Source: Carya illinoinensis
Taxonomy: Eukaryota; Streptophyta; Magnoliopsida; Fagales; Juglandaceae
Length of the DNA: 64,000 nt
NCBI RefSeq assembly: GCF_018687715.1
Contig: NC_056765.1
Span: 3,162,001 to 3,226,000 of the forward strand
Reading direction: 5' to 3'
Shown here in pieces: positions 46,796 to 58,640 of this stretch. The translations under genes and the position numbers were made by a program. The first letter of the stretch is position 1; each line of letters starts with the position of its first letter. The notes under the pieces are model-generated. The model was given only the letters and a program-made list of their open reading frames with translations, made no database searches and was not told the origin of the DNA.

Positions 46796-49603
46796 GGCCA
46801 AACTCTTCTGTTCGTGAGTTTTGTAGAAATGTAAAAGTTATTCCTCTGTAACCAGTTTCGCATAGCAAACCTCGTCTTCCCAATTTCGCGATCTAATTCG
46901 GTGAGTGTATAATCATGTTTCACTGAAATAGTTTTGAGTCGGTGCCGTCCGAAATTGGTCAAATTGGTTCGTTGTCGAAACCGATATACACTCAACCCGA
47001 CGTTAGCGGGTTCGATCCAATCGGTTTGTGCGGGTAGTGCGGCCCAGCGGGTATTTTGCACAGGCCTAATCTCTCCTACTTTTTTTTTTGATATCTTTAG
47101 GTGTCTAGGCCAGTTTATGCACATATCGACTAATTTTACAGGACCTTAAAGTTAACGGCCAAATAAACCTCTAATGACCCTAAAGAGACTCGATATATCT
47201 CTCCTACTTGTTAATGCGTCGCATGTTGCGCCACAGTCAAGTGGTTTTGGAGCTGGAGAGGGCTTGGACCGGAGATGTTCCTATGATACAAAAAGTCAAA
47301 GTCACTGCCGATGACCATGACCATGACCATTATGAGGGATATAGATAACGTGCTTCGAACTTCAGGACTGCCACATGAAATGTTTAAGTCAGAGAGACTA
47401 AGGAGATATATTTATTTAGAGTAATGTTACACATCATTTTATATCACATATTTTATATATTAAAATATTATTTTTTATTTTATTTTTTATTTCATTTTAT
47501 TATTATTAAACTAATTAAATTATTCTATTTATTATCCACACACTACATATTTATCATAAAAAAAATTAAAAAAAAATTAAAATAAGTGTGGTGTGTGAAG
47601 TATGAGGATCGAGGATGATAAAAAGAATTTTCCATTTATTTATTAACACTGATGGTGAAACACTGTTTAATTGGTTCAACCACAAATACTCATGAGTGCC
47701 AGCGTGGCTGATGATTGTATATGTGGCTCCAACCTGGAGTCTTTGGCAAGAATTTCCTTGCTTCATGAACACAAACCAAAGTAGTTTAGGCTCTTGAAAG
47801 AAAAGAAATATCTCCTATATATAATGCTGCCCATAATTATTATGTTTGATTTTCTGCACCAACAAACAGGCACATGTTTGTTGCCACCATATACATAGAA
47901 ATGGAAGAAAATGCACGACTTTTTTATGGTTGTGTCCCAAGATGTATGATTCTGACTATTTCTAGGAACCATTTAAACTGGAAGGAAATTTCAGAGGATG
48001 CTGCGTGGAGTCAGTCCTTTTGTTGTCTCCGGGTGTGTAAGTTGGAAGAATTGGCCATTGGCATGCAATTGCCCAAAGACTGTCAGCTAGCTTTCTCTTT
48101 TCATAGTCCAGACTGCTCCCCAGTCAATACGTATATAAAAAATGGAAAATGCTAAGAAAACCGCTCCGCTGGGAGCCACCGCTGCAGGAAAATAAAATAA
48201 AATAAAATAAAATAATAAATTAAGAGAAAAATAAAAATAAAAATGTATTTTTTTTTTTACTTTGTAATTAAAGAAGTGTTTTTGAATGATGTTGCGAATT
48301 TTTTTAAAAAAATATTTAATAGTGTTAAAAAAAAAGCAAAAAAAAAAAAAAAAAAAAAACTTTTACACTAACATAAGCTCCCAACAGTTGTAGTGCTTCC
48401 CATAAAAAAATTTTATTCTCAAGTTGTGTAGAGAGTAGGAGATAATGTTAAATTTTGAGTATAACCTTTGTATCCATTCATTGATTGCCAATATATTGGC
48501 AATATATAAGATGATAAAAATAATATTGGTGACAAAGTAACTTGCAGCTGAAACATCAAATCTTGAGTTGTGACCGATAATGAGCTATATATGGACTTGG
48601 TCAACTATATAACCAAAATTAAAAGGCTAAAAATAGATTTGGGGCTTCAAACAATACTCAGAACAAATTAAAACCCAATAAAAAGGATCTCACATCTAAT
48701 AAAGATATTCCAAATGCATGAATTCGAGATGAAATATAATTAAACGACGATGAAAATTTTGTAAGAAGTCAGAAATAAATCTATTGAAAGAATTTTAAAA
48801 GAAATAGTAATTCACATGATCGATTCTGGTATTAGTCAAAAGCTCTGATACTATGATAGAAAAAATAATATACTAGTAAAGAAGACGGAGAAAAAAGAAG
48901 AAGGAAGAGACAATTTGAGGGCTACATATTTGGTATTCTCCATAGTTGCTGAATACAAGAAATAGATCATTATTTATAGTAAAATTATATCGAGATAAAA
49001 TAATGTAAATATTTTAATTATTATAAAAATCAAATAAAGATAATTTGATACTATCTCCAAAATAGAGCATATATAATAAGGTACTTATGTGACATAATTT
49101 GATTTGAAAAATAAATTTTAAAACTTGAATCTTACAAAATAAATCTTATTATTTAAGTGATGTGCGTGATATACTTCACACACTAACTTGATAATAGAAT
49201 AACTCCATATATATATATATATAGTTCTCTCATTGCGTACTAATTATTAAGAAATTAATATGACCTTTTGTTCTGATTTTTCTTTCGAATAATCCTACTT
49301 TTTATCTCCAGCTAAATTATTGATATGATATATATTTGAAGTTTTTATTATTTAAAAATGATTGACATGTAAAGAACTTAAATATATTATATAAATAAAT
49401 ATAATTTAAAATGAAGAACAAATACGCACATGAGATATCCTAATTTGGGCCTGAAGATCCGAGTCTGTCTTCAAAATTCTCCTACTGTCATCTCTGGGCC
49501 TGTGACCTCAAAACGAGAGGAAGAACATTTACTAGGCCTGAGGATAAGTCCTTATGGCCTTGAGTAATCCTTTTGGGCTTCCATTCGACATTTATTTCTT
49601 CTG

Positions 49604-49615
49604 TTATATAAAATA
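49604..49615 (+). promoter_or_regulatory. TATA box, RGG zinc-finger gene
   Basis: The sequence ttatataaaata lies about 190 bases before the start codon. A strong motif match in a sensible position. Confidence 0.5.
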
Positions 49616-49803
49616 GTTGTGTAAATATGATTATTCTTTTCCAAAAGTACAATCACAAATCCCTGCTGCCGTTCCGGCTTCGTCCCCTTTCCTCATCGAA
49701 GGGAATAGCCATAGAAATAAAGCAATCAAATCCCGCAAAACCCACATAAGATGTAATCCCCCAGAAACCTTGCGCAGAATACCATCACCCATTTCAAATA
49801 TCA

Positions 49804-52800
49804 ATGGATTACTCCTCCTATGACTACTACCAACAGCAACCACAGCAGCAGCAGCAAGCAGCTCCCGACCCATCTCAAATTCAAGCAGCATATGATCAAT
49901 CATCCCAGCCTTACTATTCCTATGCCCACCAATTTAACCAAAGCTACAATTACTACCCTCCTTCCCATGACTTCGCCTCCACCAATTCTTATGCCCATCA
50001 ATCCCTATCCCAATTCCAGCCAGCCGACGAACCCACTACCTCCATTCACCCTCCGGGTGTCCCGGTGCCGACCCAGCAGCCGATCCATTTGCAGAGTCAG
50101 CAGAATGCCTATTACCCACCACAAGTGACTGTGGAAAATCCGCAACAAGTGAATTCTGTGGTGGCTACGATGTCGCAGCTCCTGCAGTTAGGCGGTAATT
50201 TGGACACAACGCAACGGGCTGTGCACCCTCCGGTATTGGGATTTTCTTATTGATTTTAATGCTTTCAATTTTTCAAGTCAATAGAAATGCGTGTGCATGT
50301 AGCAACATGTATGCATAATTGAATCGGTCTCCTTTTAATATACATAAATATATATATTTATATATTTGTGATTAGGGTAAGAATAATATTAGGTGCACGC
50401 AATAGGCCATCTCGTTGATAATATTTGTCTTTTGTGACATTAGTTTGTTGGTTTGTTTTGCTTGGACGTATTTCAGAATGCCATTGTTTCAATACATTGT
50501 TTCTATACATTTTATATGTTTTTGTCACGATAAGGGAAGGGTTTAACTAACAGTCGTTTTGTTTTGTTTGTTATCATATGGGTTTTTTAGGTGGGCCTAG
50601 TAGAGTATGTGATCTCGTTCTGTTTTTGCATAAATCACTGTGTAAATAATCGGGATAAGTATTTTAAATGATAATGAAGGATCTTTCAGTATGAGTATTG
50701 TGTATGTAGAGAAAATTTAAATAGGATAGGACACTATGTTGGGTCCATATATTTGCAATTTGTATATTAGAGTTGTTAAAATTGTGTAAACTTCCTCAAC
50801 AGAAAAAAATTATCCATTCAAGCTTCCTGAAAATAGATTCTATGTGAGGTGAATAAGAATGAATTCCTTGGTTGGATAAGTGATGATGTGAGAGAATTTT
50901 CAAAGAAAACAGAGGAAAAAAAAGGATAACTTATGATGTAATTACCGATTTCTATCTTCAGTTGACTTAATTTCAATTGCTTTTGATTCTCTGGTTATGG
51001 CGCAAGATAGCAATAGCACCTTCTTACATTGGGTTTTGATGTCTGCTGAATCTTACATTGGATTCAGTATGGCAGTTTGTAGAAAAAATCTTTTAGATTG
51101 AATTCTCCTGTTATAGATTGTGGCTTTTCTACAGTTTTGTGGGTTCTTATGACATCCGTTTGTGTGCTTTTGTTTTTGTATGAGTGATCGCGTGCTCATG
51201 TGTATTTATGTTTGTGTGTGCATTAGTGTGTGAGAGAGGGAGAGAGAGGTTACTCGATAAGAAACTAAAGAACTTACCAGTGAAATACAGAACATCTAAA
51301 TGATGACAAGATATTGACTAGGTATGTACTTATTATTAAAAAAAAGAAAGAAAAAAAAGTACTTGAAAAATGTGAGATTAAGATAGCTAATGTACAAATA
51401 AGCTTGAGGGGAGAGGTTGAGGTGCCATCTGAAGTCATTTTACATGTTCACTGAAAACAACTGGTAATACTTGTACAAGAAGTATTTTATTGAAGACTTG
51501 ATGTTATTAATAAATGAATAAAAATTTGGTTGTACTGATAAAAAGGTAGTTTTGTGTAACACCCCCTTCCCATCGGTTAGGAGTGTTATGTACTTTCATA
51601 ACTATGCCCGATAAAGAGACCTAACATAATAAAAATTCCTAATTTATCGAAAATAAATTTGCAAAAAAGTAACAAAAATATAGTCTCATAGGAAAAAAAA
51701 TTTAAAGCTGATCTCTTAATGAAAATAGAAGACACTTACTACGTAAGTCTAAAAATCCCTTGACACATGATCTATGCCTGGTCATCAGCTCGTCAACACT
51801 ATCTTCTTAACCTGGACATTTTAAAAACATAACAACAAACGAACAAAATAAATTGAATGTTCAATTATGTAGTATATCATACGGTAAACACAATAAGCAT
51901 AGGGTTTTCTTGAAAAGCATGCATACTCAATATTTTTTTTTTTTTTGATTGGTGTGCATACTCAATACTTATACTAACATAAACATGTAACCTGTTTATT
52001 CATAAAAAAAAAAAAACATAAACATGTAACATGTACCATGCATAACTTATTAAACTTGTCTTTCCCTTTCTTTAATGGCCAGCACACCTTAACCCCCGTA
52101 TGCAGGGTTGTGCACCAATTCCATTGCCTATGGCCACAAGGGGAACCGCTTAACTTATCATAACTTACTTTGGTAGGCCACGCTTGGGTCCATGGCTTGC
52201 GCATCCACCCATAACTGCATTGGTACCATGCATCTCTTATGGTCATTCTTAAAGCTTCTTTCATAGCTTGTCTTTTATCTTTCTTACCATAATGCATGAA
52301 GAACACATAATGACATAGCTTATCATAATCATAAATAAAAACATATCATGATGAATGTAAAACACATAATAACATACGTTGAAACTCACTTTCATTATAT
52401 CATGATACGTAAAGAGAGGCTTTCAAGAAAGGGCTATGCATACACAATACTTTAAAAACATCGTTTTCCATACACGTAAGGATATGATCGTGCTACTTGA
52501 AGTTGCTGGAAAAAGGTTGGACTTGATAGGGTGAGGCTGTTTCCTTTTTCAATCGCCAGATATTGCAGCAGTTATCTAGGGTTAGGGATTGGTTTCCTTG
52601 AAGAACATCACATGGGCTTTCTATAAAAACTTTCCAGACTCACAGCAGCATATGTTTTCCTAGTTTTCAGGCCAAACAATCCGTTTAGTGAGACCTGAAA
52701 AACCTAATAATTGGGCTGTTCGAATTTAACTCAGTTTGTTTTGAAAGGGGTTCTAAGAATCCCAATGGTTAGGAGTTCTAGGGTAAATATGTTGCTATTC

Positions 52801-55181
52801 TTTGGATCCATTTAGGAGTCATAAATGGGACTGGTTTCCAATTATCACAAATTTAACAGCCAAAAATCAAATGGGCTTTGGCTAAAAAATACTTGGGTTT
52901 ATCCATCCATATATAGACCTAATGAGCCGAACCTACTCCATCTTGAATCTAGGTCCGTAATTTCATATCCAATCCTATCTTCTCAATACTAGATCCTCAA
53001 AATAATACATACAGGTTAATGGTCCAATAAAATAATCTTCCTCCTAGCTGTAACAAAATTGGGCCCGTTGTCCAAACTTATCAAATTTGGGTCTGGATGT
53101 TACACTTTGCTTTAATTACCCAAGCATAAATTGACCATCTAAAAATACTTCTTCATATATTATTCTCTGTTACATTTGTTTCCAAACAAGATGGCATAAA
53201 GTGATCCCTACTTTAGGATGGCACTTCTATGTTACACTGACCTAAGGCAAACTTGTCCATGAGAGGAGCATCTAACTCAAACTAATTGGTGGGGAAAAAA
53301 TGAAAAACTAACAGATGCTGAATTACTAAGGTTAAGGAAATAATTAATGTGGCTTATATGTCTTGGAAGCATTTTCAGATGAATAAGTTACTTTTTGATT
53401 CTCAAAAAGTGGACCACTACTGGATTTTAAAATCATTGAATGTTTTAGTTGGTTCATTGATGAGCCATTAGCTCAGCACTGAATCATTATATGATCTTCA
53501 ACTTCACGTGTAATGGTTTCACATGGTAGGTCTACTTTTCGCGGACATGTTTTTTGTTCTTGTGGTGTCTTGCAGTTATACCTCAAGTCACTTAAATTTT
53601 CCTGTCTGCTTGGTTGTTCATTTGAATAACTTATAATGTGCTTGTTATGACATTTTATTCTTAGCAATTTTATAAGTTATTTTATTGTGTTATTATCATG
53701 ATGCTTAATTTTCTATTTCCACAGATTTATTACTTTTAACTTTTTTAAAAATTAAGCTTGATGTTCCAGTTGGGTTTTATATCTGATCATAGAAGCATTT
53801 GGCAAAATACATCACTACATTGTCCACTTTATCCTTCAATGCTATTCTGCAGATTGGGCATTCTCCATATAGAGTTGGAGGTAGAAGGGGTGGTAAGCCC
53901 TTCAGAGGGGGTGGTCGGGGCCATTTTGGCACAAGACCAGATGGCTCAGCACCCCCTTTTCGTGGCAGGGGACGTGGTCAGGGTGGTGGTAGGCACTTCT
54001 CGCCACAAGGTGCTGCAGCGACTACATCTACAGCATCCACACTAGCTGAAGGTGTAGCAGCTTCAATGCAGCAACCTTCAGCATCAGTCTCTGGACAGGC
54101 ATCATTGCCTGTACCAGCACAAGTGCCTGCTGCTCCATTCTGGCCACCTCCCCGTATGGCATGGTGTGAACTTTGTAGGGTTGACTGCAACACTCTGGAA
54201 ATCTTAGAGCAGCATAAGAATGGAAAGCGACATAAAAAGAATTTGCAAAAACACGAGGAGTTGCAGAGACTCAACAAAGTCATAACTGGACAGCAGAATG
54301 TGCAAATGCCCAATTCTGAATTGCAACCTGAAGTTGTTGTTCAGTCTGAAAAAGTTGAGGAAAATGAGGGAAAGCAAACCCCTCCTGAAAATCTAACCTC
54401 TGAAGCTGTTACTGGTGACAATAGAAATGAAACGGAGCAGCAGAAAGATGTGGTAGGGAATTCTGAAGTTTTGGCAGAACCAGAGAAGAAGCCCAAGGAT
54501 CAATTTGCAGTTCAGGGACGTGGTCTCAAGCGAAACATGAGAGGAGGCCGAGGAGGTAAGTATATGAGAACTTATGAAGGAGCAAGAAGGCCAGTAAAGA
54601 CCTCCAAACCAAAACAGGCGATTCCTTTAATGTGTGAGCTGTGCAATGTCAAGTGTGACTCGCAGGTTGTTTTTGATAGTCATTTGACTGGTAAAAAACA
54701 CCTAGCAAATCTTAAGCGGTTTCACGGTCACTGTGCTTTGTATGGAGAAATAGGGCTTCAAGCACTTTACCCGCCTAACCTTAATGTTCCTCCAGCACAC
54801 CAACAAGCAGGGCTTCAATCAGTCTACCCACCCAACTTTAATGCTCCATCGACTTCCGGAAATCCACTAGTCCAACAACAAGGCATTAACGACCCCCAAG
54901 TCCTTTTGGCTCAGTTGTTGATGACTTACGTGCTCTCTCAGGCCCAAGCACAACCACCAGTGATGGTACCAGCAGCAACCACATTGGAGCCACCTCCGTC
55001 AACAGGATCAGCTCTTGAAAATGAGTATCAACCAGGTTTAGAGACTCAAGGATCAGGAGGTATATCTGAAGCTGGAATCCACAATGCTGATGCAATTGAA
55101 GCCAAAGTTCAGCCTCAACTCATCAGCAGAGAGTCTGAAACTTCATCTTCTGTGAGTGCTGACGCTGATTGTTTAGATTGA
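49804..55181 (+). CDS. RGG-rich protein with two U1/matrin-type zinc fingers
   Basis: Probable nuclear RNA-associated protein; exact role unknown to me. Two exons, 49804-50232 and 53853-55181, joined in phase 0 across a 3.6 kb intron, give 585 residues. Exon 1 (1-143) is Tyr/Gln/Pro-rich and low complexity, starting MDYSSYDYYQQQPQQQQQ. Exon 2 opens with an RGG region (about 150-195: GGRRGGKPFRGGGRG, FRGRGRGQGGG). Finger 1 is CELC..H..H with C248, C251, H264, H270, and finger 2 has C404, C407, H420, H426. Both are C-x2-C-x12-H-x5-H, the spacing of double-stranded-RNA-binding U1-type fingers. Between them lies a Glu-rich linker and a second RGG patch. The C-terminus is Pro/Gln-rich. A small extra exon inside the intron is possible. 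Confidence 0.88.
51555..53104. mobile_element. probable solo LTR in the intron of the RGG zinc-finger gene
   Basis: A 1550-bp block starting tgtaacaccc and ending ggatgttaca, so TG...CA ends with a short inverted repeat. It is flanked by ttttg and ctttg (5 bp, one mismatch), the right size for LTR-retrotransposon insertion. It has no protease, reverse transcriptase or integrase sequence and no second LTR, so it looks like a recombined single LTR. Ty3/gypsy-type by its ends; assignment tentative. Confidence 0.6.
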
Positions 55182-55994
55182 ACCATATCTGATACTGGAA
55201 TCAACATTAGTGTCTAGTTGCTTTCTTTAGAATTTAGACTGAACCATATCTGATACTGGAAACTATGTTGAGCTCTTGGCGATAAACATCTAATGTGTGT
55301 TCTCGATTACTGTCTTTGAATCTTATTATTTCCAGAAGCTGCCATGAAATTTTTTTTTTCTTTTAAATTTTACTTCAAAGTATCAAGCTTGCAACACAGC
55401 AATCATCTATCGCTGCATGTTTACATATATTCCAAATTCCGAATTAGAATCAAACATGCATCCTCCTAATCTACTAGATGGGTGACCTGGCTCACATCTT
55501 GCTTGCATGCGTCAGGGTCAGTACCAAAGTCAACCAACAGCTTGCCTTTTAGCTCTCTTTTTCACTCTCTAATTTCATTTTGCTGAAAATTCTAGTCTTT
55601 TTTCCCTGTAAATTTGAGTTTCTTTTTCGTGTAATGTTTCGTAAGAAAAATAAAATAAACCCACTATTGCTGGGTCGAACCTTTCAAAGTATGTTCCTAT
55701 TTAGTTCAAAGTGGACAAATTTTCCTGCAAAATGGGTCGAACGTCAGTCCTTGATCGAATTCTGAATAATATATATATAGAGAAATATTAGTCGTAAAGA
55801 AACTCTATATATAAAAATAAACTCAAAAATTGATATAACTTGACGTTGAATTAGTGCCCGTAGCTTGATCTATAGTTGAATTGATCTACTAATCATAACT
55901 AGTCTTCCTGACTTGAAATGGAATCGAAAATGATGTTTTATCCAAATCTCTTTTAAGACTTGATTACATAAACGACTTTCATAAAATTTTATTC

Positions 55995-56180
55995 TCTTTG
56001 GATTTAAAAAGTATCTTAACTCATCTTATTTAATTATTATAATTTTTTTTTAATTTTAAAATAAAATATAATAAATAATTTTATCTTTTCAAATTCTAAA
56101 ATAAAAATAATAGTAAAAATAATATTATAATAATATTTTATTCAATTTTTATCTTATCTTAACTCACTATCCAAACATTT
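55995..56180. mobile_element. MITE family B copy
   Basis: Begins ctttggatttaaaaagtatc then ttaactcatctta, and ends cttatcttaactcactatcc then aaacattt. The interior has ataaaatataataaataatt. Same family as 34190-34385. Confidence 0.55.
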
Positions 56181-56274
56181 CCTAAATTCTCAAATGAGTC
56201 TGTTGAAATTAATTAAAAAAAAAAAAAGCAATCACATATAACAATGGAGATCATTTCAACAATTGAGAATTAAT

Positions 56275-56395
56275 TACAAAACATAAAATATAATAAATAA
56301 TTTAATTTTTTTAAATCTCAAAATAATAATAATATTTATTCAACTTTCATTTAAAATTATTTTATCTTATCCCACTATCCAAACAATTCCTAAGA
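56275..56395. mobile_element. MITE family B, partial copy
   Basis: Half-length unit with aaaatataataaataattta, caactttcatttaaaatta and the end cccactatccaaacaattcc. It lies next to the fuller copy, in the same orientation. Confidence 0.45.
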
Positions 56396-56423
56396 TATAT
56401 AACTCGAAACAAAAGTACTCTCA

Positions 56424-57611
56424 TCATTGATTCGGGATTACGGCCTCCTTGGTCATTTGGTGGCGTAGAGATTGATGATCTACATTGACTTTGTCATGCG
56501 ATGCGTCCAGTAAAGCCAGGCTTTCCACGAAAGGAGCTGCAAATATTAGAAGATGTCCACCATCAAGAATCCTCTCTCGATGTGGAGCTTCCTCATGAGT
56601 CTCAATAAAACTTATAGAACTAAACTCTCGGCGCATCCTTGCAATCACGACGGCACCACCGTCGGTGCAGCCCCGGAAATCTATCACGCCTGGCTCAAAT
56701 TCCACAGTCCTAAGCAGAGTCCAAGATTCAGCCATTCCATAATCTGTCATCACCCATATCCCACACCGGCTGTTTGAAAAACTGAACAAAGCAAGCTTTC
56801 CCTTGAACAAGCCAAGATATTCCCATCCATCGTGGTAGTACAAGTAACTGCTAGGCAGAGCCATCTTCCCGAATTTTTCATCCCTGAGATCAAATGACAA
56901 AATCTTTTTATTGCCACTCCCATAATCCTCACAGCTTCCTTTACTACGCACGATCCAATGCAAAGCTCCAGCAATGAATGGGCAGGGTAAATGATTACAA
57001 CCAATATTGTAGATTTGAACATCAGGTTTCAGAGGGATAGGGTCATCGATACTTCTCCATGAATTCGAACTTAATGTGTAAACCTGAGCCTGAGGAAGCG
57101 TAGTTGAAAACTCACTGTATGAAATCCTGACAATCTTGAAGTCGTTTTCCTCAGAAACATACGTAAATCCGTATGTAACACTATAGCCGCGAGCTAATAA
57201 GCAAGGAGCGGGCAAAACCTTGAATCTTGCAATGCTGGGGTTCCACAAACTCAAACGCCCGCGGTCTCCTAGTGACTCCACACAAAGAAGACCGTTGCAG
57301 GAACCCACTATTCTGGCATGCATGAAGGGCAGTTTGAGTTTGGAAATTCTGTCATAGGTCCGGTCGCAGACGACTGTACATGAGGGTTCATGTATTTGAG
57401 CAAGCATAGTCTGGTATAGAAGATAATAACCACGACGAGGACCATATTTAAGGTGGGTGGCGAAGAAATAACGACTGGAGATGATGGAGTTCCAGGATTT
57501 GCATACGCGCCTGAAGCTCAGCAATGATTTGAGTGGTAACCTTGCCAGGATCTCCAGCACCATGTCGTCTGGTATATAACTAATCCGGATCGGCGGTGGC
57601 GGGTCCGCCAT
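56424..57611 (-). CDS. F-box protein with F-box-associated (FBA) domain
   Basis: Substrate adaptor of SCF ubiquitin ligases; target unknown. Single exon, 395 residues. The F-box is at about 10-52 (SYIPDDMVLEILARLPLKSL, LSFRRVCKSWNSIISSRYF), which binds the SKP1-like subunit. An FBA-type beta-rich domain follows from about 95: GSCNGLLCVESLGDRGRLSL, WNPSIARFKVLP, FGFTY-like FTYVSEENDFKIVRI, VYTLSSNSWRSIDD, GALHWIVRSKG, ILSFDLRDEKFGKMALP. This layout is the common F-box/kelch-like or CPR1-like plant class, and the length is typical. Start: first ATG of the frame, followed by a Pro-rich MADPPPPIR. It converges with the RGG gene and diverges from the YqgF gene. Confidence 0.93.
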   Translation of the reverse strand: MADPPPPIRISYIPDDMVLEILARLPLKSLLSFRRVCKSWNSIISSRYFFATHLKYGPRRGYYLLYQTMLAQIHEPSCTVVCDRTYDRISKLKLPFMHARIVGSCNGLLCVESLGDRGRLSLWNPSIARFKVLPAPCLLARGYSVTYGFTYVSEENDFKIVRISYSEFSTTLPQAQVYTLSSNSWRSIDDPIPLKPDVQIYNIGCNHLPCPFIAGALHWIVRSKGSCEDYGSGNKKILSFDLRDEKFGKMALPSSYLYYHDGWEYLGLFKGKLALFSFSNSRCGIWVMTDYGMAESWTLLRTVEFEPGVIDFRGCTDGGAVVIARMRREFSSISFIETHEEAPHRERILDGGHLLIFAAPFVESLALLDASHDKVNVDHQSLRHQMTKEAVIPNQ

Positions 57612-57680
57612 AACAACGTGGTAATTGGCTGCTTTACGTATACGTAGGAAAAGTACTGATCACGGTGATTCGTATGGTTT

Positions 57681-57714
57681 TTTATAATTGAAGTTGGGAT
57701 GTTTATATAATTGA
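57681..57714 (-). promoter_or_regulatory. TATA-like boxes, F-box gene
   Basis: Two candidates on the minus strand, attatataaac (57702-57712) and attataaaaaac (57679-57690), each 70 to 100 bases before the start codon. They share a duplicated ataattgaagt context. Confidence 0.35.
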
Positions 57715-58640
57715 AGTCTCCTTCTACTTCTGGGATTTGATTTTCCTTCTACTCTATGCGTCATGGTCTCTTTTGATTTCTAGTTGCTCTCGAATTTGGT
57801 TTTCCTAAGAACTCTACATCGATTAGGAGAAATATATGCAGCCCTCGTTTCTTTTCTTTTTTGGAGTCACATTTCTTGGAATGTTGAGCAAGATCAAGAT
57901 CAGATATAATAATCTTAAAGTGTGCATGTCTAGAGGACTCTTTTCATAAAAAAGTTGAGTCTACTATTAAAAATAATTTTTTTTATTTAAAGTTTCAAAT
58001 TTATCCAATTTCTTTTAAAGAAAATACACTGAACTTGTACACATCAAGCTATCTGCAAATATTATTTATATGGAATGTTATTGCATGTATTTAATTCAGT
58101 TATGTACATATTAATTAGTCCTACTAATTGCAATGAAGTGTTTTGTTACACATCGTTTTGGAATATTAGTAAAAGTCCTCTATTAATATCTCAGCAAATA
58201 AAAAAAAAATATTTCCATTATTAAAGGAATATATATTTCTATTATATTTTTTAACTTTCATTTTGTTGTGGGACCGACTTTAATAAGATTTTAGAAAGAT
58301 AGATACATTCGGATTTTAGAACGATATAAATTTCATATGAATGCAGATCTATATCTTTATATTAAATAATTTAATTCGATGAAATAATAAGAGAGTCCTT
58401 GATCTGACATGAATACATCAGCCTCCTGCACAATTCTGAGGATTTAATTCGATTTTTTATTTTTAAGAAATGATATTTATAATGAGAAAGTGTATAAATA
58501 TTATATAATTTAAAAAAAAAAATAGAAATAAGGTTGTATCGGTGTATGGGCCTAGACGAAACCAGTGCGTTCGGCCTCGTAATCAAATCCTTTTGTGTTT
58601 CTGTTTCCTGTGTCTCTGTCTCTCTCACAACACGGTGGAG
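57715..58640. other. divergent promoter spacer, F-box and YqgF genes
   Basis: No gene seen. AT-rich, with a diverged family A-like core near 57940-58060. The right end holds the leader of the YqgF gene, with a TATA-like tattatataatttaa at about 58498-58512. Confidence 0.5.

Larger units (their letters stand above)
46209..47070. mobile_element. hAT-like non-autonomous element with perfect 8-bp TSD
   Basis: An 862-bp element starting taggcctgcaaccc and ending tttgcacaggccta, whose outer 8 bases are inverse complements. It is flanked on both sides by the exact 8-mer atctctcc (46201-46208 and 47071-47078). Subterminal regions carry cccgacc/gcggg words. Inside are a CT microsatellite (46378-46456) and a tandem duplication of about 140 to 148 bp. 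No transposase. Confidence 0.8.
37648..49600. other. 12 kb repeat-rich spacer
   Basis: No gene recognised. Holds an (AT)n run at about 38191-38213, a family C element (39720-39890), family F (40965-41260), a CACTA-like MITE (41912-42048), two hAT-like elements (42293-42911 and 46209-47070), CACTA-like remnants (43325-43455, 44675-44760) and a diverged repeat at 48141-48420 that resembles one at 32370-32510. The patches at about 40390-40620, 45030-45240 and 47600-48140 have higher complexity but their translations match nothing I know. Confidence 0.6.
55182..56423. other. convergent spacer between RGG zinc-finger gene and F-box gene
   Basis: The left half is 3' untranslated region of the RGG gene, with AATAAA at 55649-55654. 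The right half holds two copies of MITE family B (55995-56180 and 56275-56395) and is very AT-rich. The two genes converge here. Confidence 0.6.

Noticed and set aside
47600..48160. Possible gene fragment suggested by higher sequence complexity
   Set aside because: Frames on both strands are short and match no domain I know; no splice-consistent exon set could be built.
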